A stretch of 64,000 nucleotides of DNA from Dorea_D hominis (GCF_014287705.1 NZ_JACOOY010000005.1:62001-126000), one strand, 5' to 3'. Counted from the stretch's first letter, positions 16,023 through 25,547 are shown. Numbers and translations are program-made. The notes: generated from the letters alone by a model not told the origin.

Positions 16023-17153
16023 ATGGCATCATTAGAAGAATTGAGATTGCAGTTAGATGAGATAGATGATCAGATGGTCCGCCTGTACGAAGAACGTATG
16101 AAAGTATGTGCACAGGTCGGCGAGTATAAGATCAAGAATGGGAAGAAGGTTCTGGACCGCCAGAGAGAGAAGAATAAATTACAGGCAGTGTCAGAGAAAG
16201 CTTCTTCTGAATTTAATAAAAAAGGTGTACGTGAATTGTATGAGCAGTTAATGTCCATGAGCCGTAAATTACAGTACCAGCAGCTTGTAAAGGCAGGAGC
16301 ACTTGGGAGACTTCCGTTTATTGAGATGGAATCCCTGGATGCGAAAAATGCAAGAATCGTATTTCCGGGAACAGAAGGTGCATACAGTCAGGCAGCTACA
16401 AAAGATTATTTTGGTGAAAATTGCAATAGTTTTTATGTGCGGACATTCCGTGAAGCAATGGAAGCGATCGAAGATGGGGCAGCAGATTATGCCGTGCTGC
16501 CAATTGAGAATTCAACAGCCGGCTCCGTAGATGAGATGTACGATCTGCTTGTTGAGTTTGAAAATTATATCGTAGGTGAGACAATCATTCCGATCATTCA
16601 TACACTGTCCGGAGTTCCGGGAGCAAAACTTACAGATATTGAACGTGTGTATTCCAAAGGCGTTGCGTTGATGCAGGCATCACATTTTTTGGATGACCAC
16701 AGCGACTGGCAGCAGATCAGTGTGGCGAATACAGCGATTGCGGCGCGTAAGATACGGGATGACAAAGATCAGGCACAGGCAGCTGTATGCAGTGCTTATG
16801 CGGCAGAGGTACACGGATTAGAAATATTAGAAGAGAATATCAATGATGATCAGACAAACTGTACACGCTTTATTGTGGTTACAAACCAGAAAGTATTTTT
16901 AAAGCACGCACAGAAGATCAGCATCTGCCTGGAACTGCCACATGAGAGCGGTTCGCTGTACAGACTGCTGTCGCATTTCATTTACAATGATCTGAATATG
17001 ACACGGATTGAATCCCGCCCGATTGAGGGAAAAAACTGGGAGTATCGTTTCTTTATTGATTTTGAAGGAAATATGGCAGATCCGGCTGTGAAAAATGCAA
17101 TCCGCGGACTGAGAGAGGAAAGCCGTAATATGAGGATCCTTGGAAATTATTAG
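16023..17153 (+). CDS. pheA: Bifunctional chorismate mutase / prephenate dehydratase
   Basis: PheA converts chorismate to prephenate and on to phenylpyruvate in phenylalanine synthesis. The 376 residues hold three domains. Residues 1-85 are an AroQ-type chorismate mutase helix bundle (LRLQLDEIDDQMVRLYEERM). The middle is prephenate dehydratase (FPGTEGAYSQAA, LPIENSTAGSV, NCTRFIVV). The C-terminus is an ACT regulatory domain with the phenylalanine-binding motifs GSLYRLL and ESRP. The frame opens at 15987, but the ATG at 16023 after GCGAGGAG gives the family N-terminus. A TATAAT at 15979-15984 suggests a promoter just upstream, without a good -35 box. Confidence 0.95.
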   Translation: MASLEELRLQLDEIDDQMVRLYEERMKVCAQVGEYKIKNGKKVLDRQREKNKLQAVSEKASSEFNKKGVRELYEQLMSMSRKLQYQQLVKAGALGRLPFIEMESLDAKNARIVFPGTEGAYSQAATKDYFGENCNSFYVRTFREAMEAIEDGAADYAVLPIENSTAGSVDEMYDLLVEFENYIVGETIIPIIHTLSGVPGAKLTDIERVYSKGVALMQASHFLDDHSDWQQISVANTAIAARKIRDDKDQAQAAVCSAYAAEVHGLEILEENINDDQTNCTRFIVVTNQKVFLKHAQKISICLELPHESGSLYRLLSHFIYNDLNMTRIESRPIEGKNWEYRFFIDFEGNMADPAVKNAIRGLREESRNMRILGNY

Positions 17154-17169
17154 TTTCAGTATATATAAT
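17140..17169 (+). promoter_or_regulatory. Possible promoter of the DUF815-MATE pair
   Basis: TTGGAA (17140-17145), an 18-bp spacer and TATAAT (17164-17169) overlap the end of pheA. The -10 box is perfect and the -35 box is imperfect. Confidence 0.4.
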
Positions 17170-17239
17170 TTCTGCAATGTACAGGATAGTAAGAGCGAAT
17201 AAAAGTGTAAGTGACAGGAGATAAGCAAGGAGCAAGAAG

Positions 17240-18529
17240 ATGAGAACAAAAGAATTAATGCTTTACAAACATATGGAAGACGGTCAGATCCTGACGGATA
17301 TGACGTTCCTGATGGAAAACTATGATAACGATTATTATAATACAGAAGATATGAAAAGTCTGCTGTTTGAGCAGATGAATGACCTTTTAGAACTGTCAGC
17401 GAGTCATGGATTTGAAGGAAATCTGTGGCATACATATCTTACATACCTTCTGGCAAGCCATGAAAATGCATACAGTACTTCCTGTGAGATTACAGGAGCA
17501 ATCGATGGAAGTCTGAACCAGGTTGCGCTGCATGATTTTGAGATATTCAAAGAATTATTTGATTATGATTTTAGAAAGATGGAAGAGGCATTTGGCGTGG
17601 ATTGCATATCCATGATCAAAGAATATGTAGGAGACAGCAGTCACGGTAATGTATTTAACAAGCGTATCCGTGACCGTATCTGTGATCTGGCAAAGAGCCT
17701 CGCAGAAGCAGAAGACGCACAGGATTTCAAAGAGAAAATAACAGGATTTTATAAGGAATTCGGCGTTGGAAAACTGGGACTTCACAAAGCATTCCGGATT
17801 GAGCATACAGATGAGAGTGCACAGATCGTGCCGATCACCAAGATTGCACATGTACACCTGGATGATCTGGTTGGATATGAGATCGCAAAGAAGAAGCTGA
17901 TTGATAATACGAAGGCATTCGTAGAAGGAAAACGTGCAAATAACTGTTTGTTATTCGGAGATGCAGGAACCGGTAAATCCACATCCATCAAGGCAATCCT
18001 GAATCAGTATTATGATCAGGGACTGCGTATGATCGAAGTGTACAAGCATCAGTTCCAGGATCTGAATGACGTGATCGCACAGATCAAAAACCGGAATTAT
18101 AAATTTATCATTTACATGGATGATCTTTCTTTTGAAGAATTTGAAATTGAGTACAAATATCTGAAAGCGGTCATTGAAGGCGGTCTGGAGAAGAAACCGG
18201 ATAATATTCTGATCTATGCAACATCGAACCGCAGACATCTGATCCGTGAAACATTCAAGGACAAAGAAGACAGAGACGAAGAGCTTCATACAAATGATAC
18301 CGTGCAGGAAAAATTATCGTTGGTTGCCCGTTTTGGCGTTACGATTTACTTTGGAAAACCGGCGAAGAAGGAATTTCAGGAGATCGTACTTGCTCTTGCA
18401 GAAAAGAATGGCATAGATATGCCGGAAGATGAACTGCTTCTGGAAGCAAATAAGTGGGAATTAAGCCACGGCGGCTTATCCGGACGAACAGCACAGCAGT
18501 TTATTGACTATCTCCTGGGGACAAGATAA
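17240..18529 (+). CDS. DUF815 family AAA-type ATPase
   Basis: A 429-residue cytosolic protein. The first ~210 residues are helical and poorly conserved. The second half is a P-loop ATPase of the DUF815 family, with LFGDAGTGKS as Walker A, FIIYMDDLSFE as Walker B, ATSNRRHLI as sensor 1, and a C-terminal lid containing GLSGRTAQQF. DUF815 proteins are widespread but not functionally defined; the AAA fold suggests remodelling of a protein or complex. AAGCAAGGAG precedes the ATG. The MATE transporter gene starts 1 base after its stop, so the two are translationally coupled. Confidence 0.85.
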   Translation: MRTKELMLYKHMEDGQILTDMTFLMENYDNDYYNTEDMKSLLFEQMNDLLELSASHGFEGNLWHTYLTYLLASHENAYSTSCEITGAIDGSLNQVALHDFEIFKELFDYDFRKMEEAFGVDCISMIKEYVGDSSHGNVFNKRIRDRICDLAKSLAEAEDAQDFKEKITGFYKEFGVGKLGLHKAFRIEHTDESAQIVPITKIAHVHLDDLVGYEIAKKKLIDNTKAFVEGKRANNCLLFGDAGTGKSTSIKAILNQYYDQGLRMIEVYKHQFQDLNDVIAQIKNRNYKFIIYMDDLSFEEFEIEYKYLKAVIEGGLEKKPDNILIYATSNRRHLIRETFKDKEDRDEELHTNDTVQEKLSLVARFGVTIYFGKPAKKEFQEIVLALAEKNGIDMPEDELLLEANKWELSHGGLSGRTAQQFIDYLLGTR

Positions 18530-18530
18530 C

Positions 18531-19859
18531 ATGCAAAAAGATCTGACACATGGAAATGTACAAAGAACGATGCTTGTATTTGCAGGACCGATGATTGTCG
18601 GAAATCTTCTGCAACAATGTTACAACATTGCGGATACATGGGTAGTCGGACAATTTCTGGGAGCGGGAGCGCTGGCGGCAGTCGGGGCGGCATATACGCT
18701 TATGACATTTCTGACATCTGTCTTGATCGGACTGTGTATGGGGAGCGGCAGCGTTTTTTCCTTTTACTATGGAAAAGGAGATAAAAGAAAGATGCAGGAA
18801 TCGATCCTTGCATCTTTTCTCTTTATCGGAATCATTTCTGTGATTTTAAATATTGCTGTATTTGCAGGAATGGACCTGATTCTTAAGCTGATGCGGATAC
18901 CGGAAGATATCTATACATATATGAAAAAATATGTATGGGTGATCTTCTGGGGAATCTTCTTTGTATTTTTGTATAATTTTTTTGCGTATTTGCTGAGAGC
19001 AGTTGGAAATTCGGTAACGCCGCTTCTCTTTCTGGCAATCGCATCTATGCTGAATATTATTCTTGATCTTTTGCTTGTTGTGAAATGGAAAATGGGAGTT
19101 GGAGGAGCTGCGTGGGCGACCGTGATTGCGCAGATCATATCGGGAGTCGGAATCGGCTACTATCTTTGGAAGAAGGAGCCGGAGCTACGCTTCATAGGAA
19201 ATGGCATTTCATTGAAGGAGGCATGTTCAAAAGAAGTACTGCCGGAAGTGGTACGGTTTTCGCTAGCCGCAAGTGTGCAGCAGTCGGTGATGAATTTCGG
19301 TATCCTGATGATCCAGGGACTGATCAACAGTTTTGGAACTGCGGTAATGGCAGCTTATGCAGCGGCAGTGAAGATTGATTCCTTTGCCTACATGCCGGCA
19401 CAGGAGTTCAGTAATTCGTTCTCTATCTTTACATCGCAGAATTATGGCGCAAAAGATGAAAAACGAGTGAAAGAAGGCGTGCGGGCAGCAGTGAAAACAT
19501 CTCTTATCTTCTGTGGAATTGTATCTGTGCTGATCTTTTTGTTTGCAAGACCGCTGATGCTGATCTTTGTGAAAGCAACCGAAGTGAAAGTATTGCAGAT
19601 TGGTGTACAGTATTTGCGGATTGAAGGCGCATTTTACTGTGGAATCGGACTTCTGTTTCTTCTGTATGCTTATTACCGTGGAACTGGGAAACCGGAAATG
19701 TCGGTTGTGCTGACTGTGATTTCTCTTGGAACACGGGTGTTGCTTGCGTATACACTGGCACCATTACTGGGAGTGCGGATGATCTGGTGGGCAATTATAA
19801 TCGGATGGTTTCTTGCTGATATAACGGGAGTTTTATATATGAAGAAAAAGAAGATATGA
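18531..19859 (+). CDS. MATE family efflux transporter
   Basis: A 442-residue integral membrane protein with about twelve hydrophobic segments in two similar halves. MATE features include MIVGNLLQQCYNIADTWVVG near the N-terminus and the corresponding FGILMIQGLINSFGTAVMAAY in the second half. The family exports drugs or metabolites by Na+ or H+ antiport; the substrate is not readable. The ATG at 18531 follows the DUF815 stop by one base; an in-frame extension to 18504 has no family support. The context does not reveal why a DUF815 ATPase should be coupled to it. Confidence 0.9.
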   Translation: MQKDLTHGNVQRTMLVFAGPMIVGNLLQQCYNIADTWVVGQFLGAGALAAVGAAYTLMTFLTSVLIGLCMGSGSVFSFYYGKGDKRKMQESILASFLFIGIISVILNIAVFAGMDLILKLMRIPEDIYTYMKKYVWVIFWGIFFVFLYNFFAYLLRAVGNSVTPLLFLAIASMLNIILDLLLVVKWKMGVGGAAWATVIAQIISGVGIGYYLWKKEPELRFIGNGISLKEACSKEVLPEVVRFSLAASVQQSVMNFGILMIQGLINSFGTAVMAAYAAAVKIDSFAYMPAQEFSNSFSIFTSQNYGAKDEKRVKEGVRAAVKTSLIFCGIVSVLIFLFARPLMLIFVKATEVKVLQIGVQYLRIEGAFYCGIGLLFLLYAYYRGTGKPEMSVVLTVISLGTRVLLAYTLAPLLGVRMIWWAIIIGWFLADITGVLYMKKKKI

Positions 19860-19912
19860 GTTTTTTCACACAGGACGGGATAATATAGAAAACATTATGG
19901 GAGATATGACAG

Positions 19913-19949
19913 AAAAAGTCGTGCGGGGATTAATCCTGCACGGCTTTTA
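19913..19949. terminator. Bidirectional terminator between MATE gene and rqcH
   Basis: The stem AAAGTCGTGC-GGGATT/AATCC-TGCACGGCTTT has A-tract and T-tract flanks. It overlaps the last codons of rqcH on the minus strand, so it can end both convergent transcripts. Confidence 0.75.
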
Positions 19950-21669
19950 TATTGCTGATATCAGAGTCGATCATGAGAGAGTAGTTGGTGTAATAAACTA
20001 CAAATCCCGGTCTGGCCCCATTTGGTTTTTTTACATGTTTTTTCTCTACATAATCAATCTCAACTTTATCGCTGCCACGGCTCTTGGAATAGTATGCAGC
20101 AAGTCTTCCGGCTTCTTCAAAAGTACGATCCGGAAGTTCATCCCCATTCGTTTTGACGATGACATGGGAACCCGGAGCACCTTTTGCGTGGAACCACCAG
20201 TCACCGCCATTTGCGAAAGAGAAGGTCAGTTCATCGTTCTGCAGATTGTTTTTGCCGACGTAGATGTGATAACCATCGGAAGAGATATAGTGCATTGGTT
20301 TGTTTTTTAATTTCACTTTCTTTTTCGTATATTTTCGGCGGACATAACCGCTTTCGATCAGTTCTTCCTTAATTTGTGCCAGATCTGCTTCGCTTCGGGC
20401 AATATCCAGAGCGTTGCTAATCGATTCCAGATAGTGGATATCGTCACCAGTTTCTGTGAGAAGTTTTGACAGTGCTTCAAAAGTACGTTTCTGCTTATTA
20501 TAACGTGCAAAATACTTCTGGGAATTCTCCTGTGGTGTTTTGACCGGATCAAGCGGAATAGTGATCTCTTTGCCGGTGTAATAGTTAAGTGCTGTCAGTT
20601 CTTTTGTACCCGGTGCAAGATTGTATCCATAGGTATTGATCAGTTCTCCGTAAACTTTGTATTTTTCCCGGTTTTCAGTATCTTTTAACTGCTTTTTCTG
20701 CAGGTCGTATTTCTTACGTGCACGTTCTAATGCAGTCTGGACAACGTGACGCAGGTCTGCACTTTTCTGTCGGATTCTTGTCAGCGTGTTCTTCGTTGCA
20801 TAGTAAATATGGAGTACTTCGCTGATCGAATCGTATTCCTGCTTTGTAAAAGTATCAAAATGTGATAACAGAAGTGCAGAAAATTCTTTTGGCGTCTCAC
20901 CATCTGTGTAGATGACCGGGTGAAAATTCCCTGCTTTTACATCTTCTATATAATAAGAAAACTGACGATACAGATGGAACAGAAGATCGTCTTCGTATTC
21001 TTTTGGCGTTATACCGGAATCCATGCCGGCAAGAAAGCAGATGTCTTCTGCGATTACCGGGCTGATACCTGTGAAACTTGTATAGATCGCTTTGCCCAGC
21101 GGGCATGGTTTTTCTTTTAATGTGAAAATAAAAGTATCAGCATCTACCGTCAGAGGGTTTTTTTTACCCATTGTATCCGGAATAAAATACGGTCTGCCCG
21201 GCAATACTTCACGTACAGAACTCATCTGTGCGGAGATGTGCTTGATACTGTCGATGATCCGTCCGTCTGCATCGCAGAAAATAATATTGCTATGTTTGCC
21301 CATAATCTCAACAACCAGTGTCTTCTGGCAGAGATCACCTAAATCGTCCAGATGCTCGATCTGGATCTGTATAATCCGTTCCAGTCCCGGCTGTGTGATC
21401 CTGGTAATGCGTCCGTTTCCGATATGTTTGCGCAGAAGCATGCAGAAATTCGGCGCATTCATCGGACTTGGCTTATTCACATTTGTCAGATAAATAAGCG
21501 GTAAAGATGCACTGGCTGAGATATATAGGCGCTTTTGCCCTTGTGGTGTCTTTATTGTAAAGAGTAGCTCATCGGTTTCCGGCTGTGCGATCTTGGCAAT
21601 CCGCCCGCCGGAGAGCTGCTCGGTAAGTTCTTTTGTAACTGCTGCAACAGTTGTTCCGTCAAATGCCAT
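19930..21669 (-). CDS. rqcH: NFACT family ribosome quality control protein RqcH
   Basis: In bacteria RqcH (Rqc2/NEMF homologue, formerly fibronectin-binding protein) binds obstructed 50S-peptidyl-tRNA and adds alanine tails. The product has 579 residues. The NFACT-N domain contains MAFDGTTVAAVTKEL and PNFCMLLRKHIGNGRI. It is followed by paired HhH-like and coiled-coil regions (ARKKYDLQKKQLKDTENREK) and the C-terminal NFACT-R domain (GYHIYVGKNNLQNDELTF, DWWFHAKGAPGSHVI). The start at 21669 is chosen because AAAGGAG precedes it; the frame continues open to 21720 but without conserved residues. Its promoter overlaps the divergent yicC promoter. Confidence 0.93.
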   Translation of the reverse strand: MAFDGTTVAAVTKELTEQLSGGRIAKIAQPETDELLFTIKTPQGQKRLYISASASLPLIYLTNVNKPSPMNAPNFCMLLRKHIGNGRITRITQPGLERIIQIQIEHLDDLGDLCQKTLVVEIMGKHSNIIFCDADGRIIDSIKHISAQMSSVREVLPGRPYFIPDTMGKKNPLTVDADTFIFTLKEKPCPLGKAIYTSFTGISPVIAEDICFLAGMDSGITPKEYEDDLLFHLYRQFSYYIEDVKAGNFHPVIYTDGETPKEFSALLLSHFDTFTKQEYDSISEVLHIYYATKNTLTRIRQKSADLRHVVQTALERARKKYDLQKKQLKDTENREKYKVYGELINTYGYNLAPGTKELTALNYYTGKEITIPLDPVKTPQENSQKYFARYNKQKRTFEALSKLLTETGDDIHYLESISNALDIARSEADLAQIKEELIESGYVRRKYTKKKVKLKNKPMHYISSDGYHIYVGKNNLQNDELTFSFANGGDWWFHAKGAPGSHVIVKTNGDELPDRTFEEAGRLAAYYSKSRGSDKVEIDYVEKKHVKKPNGARPGFVVYYTNYSLMIDSDISNIKAVQD

Positions 21670-21710
21670 AAAAATAGCTCCTTTCTGTCTGATTTCAGGC
21701 TCATTTGTAT

Positions 21711-21739
21711 AGTATATCATAGTTGACTCTGTTTTCCAA
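21711..21739 (-). promoter_or_regulatory. Promoter of rqcH
   Basis: On the minus strand: TTGGAA (21739-21734), a 17-bp spacer and TATACT (21716-21711). It overlaps the divergent yicC promoter. Confidence 0.55.
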
Positions 21740-21751
21740 ATGGCTTATAAT
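21723..21751 (+). promoter_or_regulatory. Promoter of yicC-gmk-rpoZ
   Basis: TTGACT (21723-21728), a 17-bp spacer and perfect TATAAT (21746-21751). An 8-bp inverted repeat (GTTTTCCA 21731-21738 and TGGAAAAC 21758-21765) brackets the -10 box and could be an operator. Confidence 0.7.
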
Positions 21752-21813
21752 GGACGATGGAAAACGGTCTGTAATATGTAGAGCGTTAATAAAACAGGAA
21801 CGAGGTTTCTATT

Positions 21814-22695
21814 ATGATAAAGAGTATGACGGGATTCGGACGTTGTGAGGTGACCGACGGAGAACGTAAATTTACAGTTGAGATGAAAAGCGTGAACCAT
21901 CGATATCTGGATGCCAATATCCGTATGCCGAAGAAATTAAATTTTTTCGAGACATCTATCCGTAATCATTTAAAAAAAAGTGTGCACAGAGGAAAAGTCG
22001 ATATATTTATCAATTATGAGGATTCTTCAGAGGGACAGGTTGTATTGAAATATAATGAGGCACTGGCAACTGAGTATCTGTCTTATTTTAAACAGATGGA
22101 AGAGAAATTCTCACTGGAGAATGACATCCGTGTATCTGCGCTTTCACGTTATCCGGAAGTCATTACGATGGAAGAGCAGGCTGTTGACGAAGAGGAACTG
22201 TGGAAGGGACTTAAGAAGGCACTGGACGGTGCTGTGAAGCAGTTTGTTGAGACGAGAACGCTGGAGGGAGAGAATCTTAAGAAAGATCTGATCGAAAAAC
22301 TGGATCATCTGCTGACACTGGTTGAACAGATTGAAGAGCGTTCCCCGAAGATTATTGCGGAGTATCGTGAGAAGTTGGAAAATAAAGTAAAAGAACTTCT
22401 CGAAGATACACAGATTGAGGAGAGCAGGATCGCAGCAGAAGTTGTGATCTTCGCAGATAAGATTTGTACCGATGAAGAAGTGGTACGCTTGAGAAGTCAT
22501 GTTGTACATATGAAAGAGACTCTGGAATCAGAAGACAGTGGAATCGGACGTAAGCTGGATTTCATTGCGCAGGAGATGAACAGGGAAGCGAATACAATCC
22601 TGTCAAAGGCGAATGATCTGGAGATTTCCAATATCGGAATCGAATTGAAGACAGAGATTGAAAAAGTCAGAGAACAGATTCAGAATATCGAATAA
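21814..22695 (+). CDS. yicC: YicC family endoribonuclease
   Basis: A 293-residue YicC/YloC protein. The family N-terminus MIKSMTGFGR and the block EMKSVNHRYLDANIRMP are clear, as is the C-terminal DUF1732 segment (GRKLDFIAQEMNREANTILSK). YicC of E. coli is an endoribonuclease acting on small RNAs, and Bacillus YloC has similar activity. It is followed 19 bases later by gmk, in the common order yicC-gmk-rpoZ. The small gene remA that lies between these in Bacillus is absent here. Confidence 0.93.
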   Translation: MIKSMTGFGRCEVTDGERKFTVEMKSVNHRYLDANIRMPKKLNFFETSIRNHLKKSVHRGKVDIFINYEDSSEGQVVLKYNEALATEYLSYFKQMEEKFSLENDIRVSALSRYPEVITMEEQAVDEEELWKGLKKALDGAVKQFVETRTLEGENLKKDLIEKLDHLLTLVEQIEERSPKIIAEYREKLENKVKELLEDTQIEESRIAAEVVIFADKICTDEEVVRLRSHVVHMKETLESEDSGIGRKLDFIAQEMNREANTILSKANDLEISNIGIELKTEIEKVREQIQNIE

Positions 22696-22714
22696 GAAGT
22701 GTGAGGAAGAGCAA

Positions 22715-23335
22715 ATGAAAGAGAGAGGAATACTCATTGTTGTTTCCGGATTTTCCGGCTCCGGTAAAGGAACTTTAATGAAAGAACTGCTGAAGCAGTA
22801 TGATAATTATGCTTTATCTGTATCAGCAACGACGAGAACTCCGAGACCTGGAGAGGTAGACGGACGGGAATATTTCTTCCATGAGATCGAAGAATTTGAA
22901 AAAATGATTGCGAAAGATGAACTGATAGAGTATGCTAAATACGTGGAGAATTACTATGGTACACCGCGTGCATACGTGGAAGAACAGTTAGAAGCAGGGA
23001 AAGATGTGATTCTTGAGATAGAAATCCAGGGTGCATTAAAAGTGAAAGAAAAGTTCCCGGAGACATTATTACTGTTCGTAACTCCGCCGAGTGCAGCAGA
23101 GCTTCGCAGACGTCTGGAAGGACGTGGCACAGAGACACAGGATGTGATCGAGAGTCGTTTAAGCAGAGCCGCACAGGAAGCGGAAGGCATGGATGCATAC
23201 GATTATCTGATCATCAATGACGATCTTCAGGAATGCGTGCAGCAGATGCATGAGATCATTCAGGGAGAGCATAGAAGAAGTTTCAGAAATCACACATTTA
23301 TTGAACATATGAAAGAAGAGTTGAAAGGAGAATAG
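22715..23335 (+). CDS. gmk: Guanylate kinase
   Basis: Gmk phosphorylates GMP to GDP and links nucleotide synthesis to GTP and (p)ppGpp pools. It has 206 residues. The P-loop is GFSGSGKGT, and the GMP-binding residues lie in SATTRTPRPGEVDGREYFF and the EYAKYVENYYGTP segment. The ATG at 22715 follows GTGAGGAAGAG and gives a normal N-terminus; an open frame back to 22658 overlaps yicC and is not supported. rpoZ begins 3 bases after its stop. Confidence 0.96.
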   Translation: MKERGILIVVSGFSGSGKGTLMKELLKQYDNYALSVSATTRTPRPGEVDGREYFFHEIEEFEKMIAKDELIEYAKYVENYYGTPRAYVEEQLEAGKDVILEIEIQGALKVKEKFPETLLLFVTPPSAAELRRRLEGRGTETQDVIESRLSRAAQEAEGMDAYDYLIINDDLQECVQQMHEIIQGEHRRSFRNHTFIEHMKEELKGE

Positions 23336-23338
23336 TGT

Positions 23339-23581
23339 ATGTTACACCCATCTTACACAGATTTAATGAAAGTGGTAAACAAAGACGTCGAGGAAGGCGA
23401 GACAAAGGTTGTCAACAGCCGATACTCTATCGTTATGGCAACAGCAAAAAGAGCCAGAGAGATCATCGATGGTTCTATGCCGTTAGTAGATACAAAGCCG
23501 GGAGAGAAGCCACTTTCTATCGCAATTGACGAGCTGAATCAGGCGAAGATTACAATTGCAGCAGAAGACGAGGAAGAATAG
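23339..23581 (+). CDS. rpoZ: RNA polymerase omega subunit
   Basis: Omega helps assemble RNA polymerase by clamping beta'. The 80 residues are of normal length; NSRYSIVMATAKRAREI is the conserved core, and the tail is acidic. It is translated from an ATG 3 bases past gmk, with AAAGGAG inside the gmk end. Gmk and omega are joined in many Firmicute operons. Confidence 0.93.
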   Translation: MLHPSYTDLMKVVNKDVEEGETKVVNSRYSIVMATAKRAREIIDGSMPLVDTKPGEKPLSIAIDELNQAKITIAAEDEEE

Positions 23582-23681
23582 AGTCTGACAGGTAATGTAT
23601 GTAAGGCAGATGCCAGATGGTATCTGCCTTTCTTCTGATAGAAGGATAAATTCTGATAAAAGAGTAAGAGGAGACGTAAGA

Positions 23682-25004
23682 ATGAATATATTATTTATCT
23701 CACTGGGCTGTGATAAGAATCTGGTAGATTCTGAGGTTATGCTGGGCCTCCTGGATGCAAAAGGATATCAGATTGTAGATGATGAGACACAGGCAGATAT
23801 CATTGTGATCAACACATGCTGTTTTGTGCACGATGCAAAAGAAGAGAGTATACAGACGATTCTGGAGATGGCAGAATATAAGACGGAAGGGCGTCTGAAA
23901 GCACTGATCGTAACCGGATGCCTGGCACAGAGATATCGTCAGGAGATCATTGATGAGATTCCGGAAGTTGATGCGGTTCTTGGAACAACAGCCTATGATA
24001 AGATTGTAGAAGCAGTGGAAGAAGCACTGGCGGGTGTCGGACATGTGGAACTTGAAAATGTGAATGCACTTCCGCTTGTCGATACAAAGCGTCTGGTGAC
24101 AACCGGTGGACATTATGCTTATATGAAGATTGCAGAAGGCTGTGATAAGCACTGTACTTACTGTATCATTCCGAAGCTTCGTGGAAATTACCGCAGTGTT
24201 CCGATGGAGCGGCTGATACAGGAAGCAAAAGATCTGGCTGAACAGGGCGTAAAAGAACTGATCCTTGTGGCACAGGAGACAACGTTATATGGAAAAGACA
24301 TTTACGGAGAAAAATCTCTGCATAAGCTTTTACGTGAATTGTGCAAGGTAGATGGAATTCGCTGGATCCGTATTCTGTACTGTTATCCCGAAGAGATTGA
24401 TGATAATCTCATCCAGGTTATGAAAGAAGAAAAGAAGCTCTGTCATTATCTGGACCTGCCGATTCAGCATGCTAACGATGAAATCTTAAAGCGCATGGGA
24501 AGAAGAACTTCCAAAGCACAGTTAGAAGAAATCATTGGAAAATTAAAACGGGAAATTCCGGACATCACACTTCGCACAACACTGATCACTGGTTTCCCGG
24601 GAGAAACAGAAGAGCAGCACGAAGAGCTGAAAGCGTTTGTAGACGAGATGGAATTTGACCGGCTCGGCGTATTCACATATTCGCCGGAGGAAGACACACC
24701 GGCGGCAGAGATGCCGGATCAGATACCGGAAGAAGTCAAAGAAGACAGACAGGCTGAGATCATGGAGTTGCAGCAGGAGATTGCATTTGCACAGGCAGAA
24801 GATATGATCGGTGAAGAAGTGCTTGTCATGATCGAGGGAAAAGTTGCAGATGAGAATGCATATGTCGGACGTACTTACAAAGATGCGCCGGGCGTTGACG
24901 GATTGATTTTTATTAATACAGATGAAGAACTGATGTCGGGAGATTTCGCAAGAGTGAAAGTGACCGGTGCAGTAGAATATGATTTGATGGGAGAGTTGTT
25001 GTAA
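23682..25004 (+). CDS. rimO: Ribosomal protein S12 methylthiotransferase
   Basis: RimO is a radical SAM enzyme that adds a methylthio group to an aspartate of ribosomal protein S12. The 440 residues carry an N-terminal UPF0004 domain (LGCDKNLVDSE, NTCCFVHDAKEES), a radical SAM centre with C154-x3-C158-x2-C161 (CDKHCTYC), and a C-terminal TRAM domain. The first domain's LGCxKNxVDSE pattern separates RimO from MiaB. The start at 23682 follows AGAGGAGA; the open frame to 23595 is non-conserved. Its stop overlaps the pgsA start (TAATG), so rimO-pgsA-cinA are coupled. Confidence 0.95.
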   Translation: MNILFISLGCDKNLVDSEVMLGLLDAKGYQIVDDETQADIIVINTCCFVHDAKEESIQTILEMAEYKTEGRLKALIVTGCLAQRYRQEIIDEIPEVDAVLGTTAYDKIVEAVEEALAGVGHVELENVNALPLVDTKRLVTTGGHYAYMKIAEGCDKHCTYCIIPKLRGNYRSVPMERLIQEAKDLAEQGVKELILVAQETTLYGKDIYGEKSLHKLLRELCKVDGIRWIRILYCYPEEIDDNLIQVMKEEKKLCHYLDLPIQHANDEILKRMGRRTSKAQLEEIIGKLKREIPDITLRTTLITGFPGETEEQHEELKAFVDEMEFDRLGVFTYSPEEDTPAAEMPDQIPEEVKEDRQAEIMELQQEIAFAQAEDMIGEEVLVMIEGKVADENAYVGRTYKDAPGVDGLIFINTDEELMSGDFARVKVTGAVEYDLMGELL

Positions 25005-25546
25005 TGAATTTACCAAATAAGCTGACAGTATTACGAATTATCATGGTACCTTTCTTTGTTTTTTTTATGTTGACGGACGCAGGCGGTGCAGCCAATAAAT
25101 GGATCGCGCTTGTTATTTTCTGTGTGGCAAGTCTTACAGATATGCTGGATGGTAAGATTGCTAGAGCAAGAGGTCTGGTTACAAACTTTGGAAAATTCAT
25201 GGATCCTCTTGCAGATAAGTTGCTTGTATGTTCTGCAATGATCTGTCTCATTCCGCTTGGCAAGTTGACGGCATGGTTTGTAATCGTTATTATCGCAAGA
25301 GAATTTATTATCAGCGGATTCCGTCTGGTAGCTTCTGACAATGGCATTGTCATTGCGGCAAGTTACTGGGGAAAGTTTAAGACCGTTTCACAGATGTTTA
25401 TGGTGATCGTGATGATCATGGATCTGGGCGGGGTATTTGATGTGATCGGAACAGTCCTGATGTGGGCAGCACTGATTCTGACCATTGTTTCTTTAATTGA
25501 TTATATTGCGAAAAATGTTGAGGTTCTTACGCAGGGAGGAATGTAA
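25004..25546 (+). CDS. pgsA: CDP-diacylglycerol-glycerol-3-phosphate 3-phosphatidyltransferase
   Basis: PgsA makes phosphatidylglycerol phosphate in the membrane. The 180 residues contain several hydrophobic helices and the CDP-alcohol phosphotransferase signature D-x2-DG-x2-AR-x8-G-x3-D-x3-D, seen as DMLDGKIARARG...GKFMDPLADK. MNLPNKLTVLRIIMVPFFV is the usual N-terminus. The start codon overlaps the rimO stop. cinA follows within 2 bases. Confidence 0.95.
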   Translation: MNLPNKLTVLRIIMVPFFVFFMLTDAGGAANKWIALVIFCVASLTDMLDGKIARARGLVTNFGKFMDPLADKLLVCSAMICLIPLGKLTAWFVIVIIAREFIISGFRLVASDNGIVIAASYWGKFKTVSQMFMVIVMIMDLGGVFDVIGTVLMWAALILTIVSLIDYIAKNVEVLTQGGM

Positions 25547-25547
25547 A

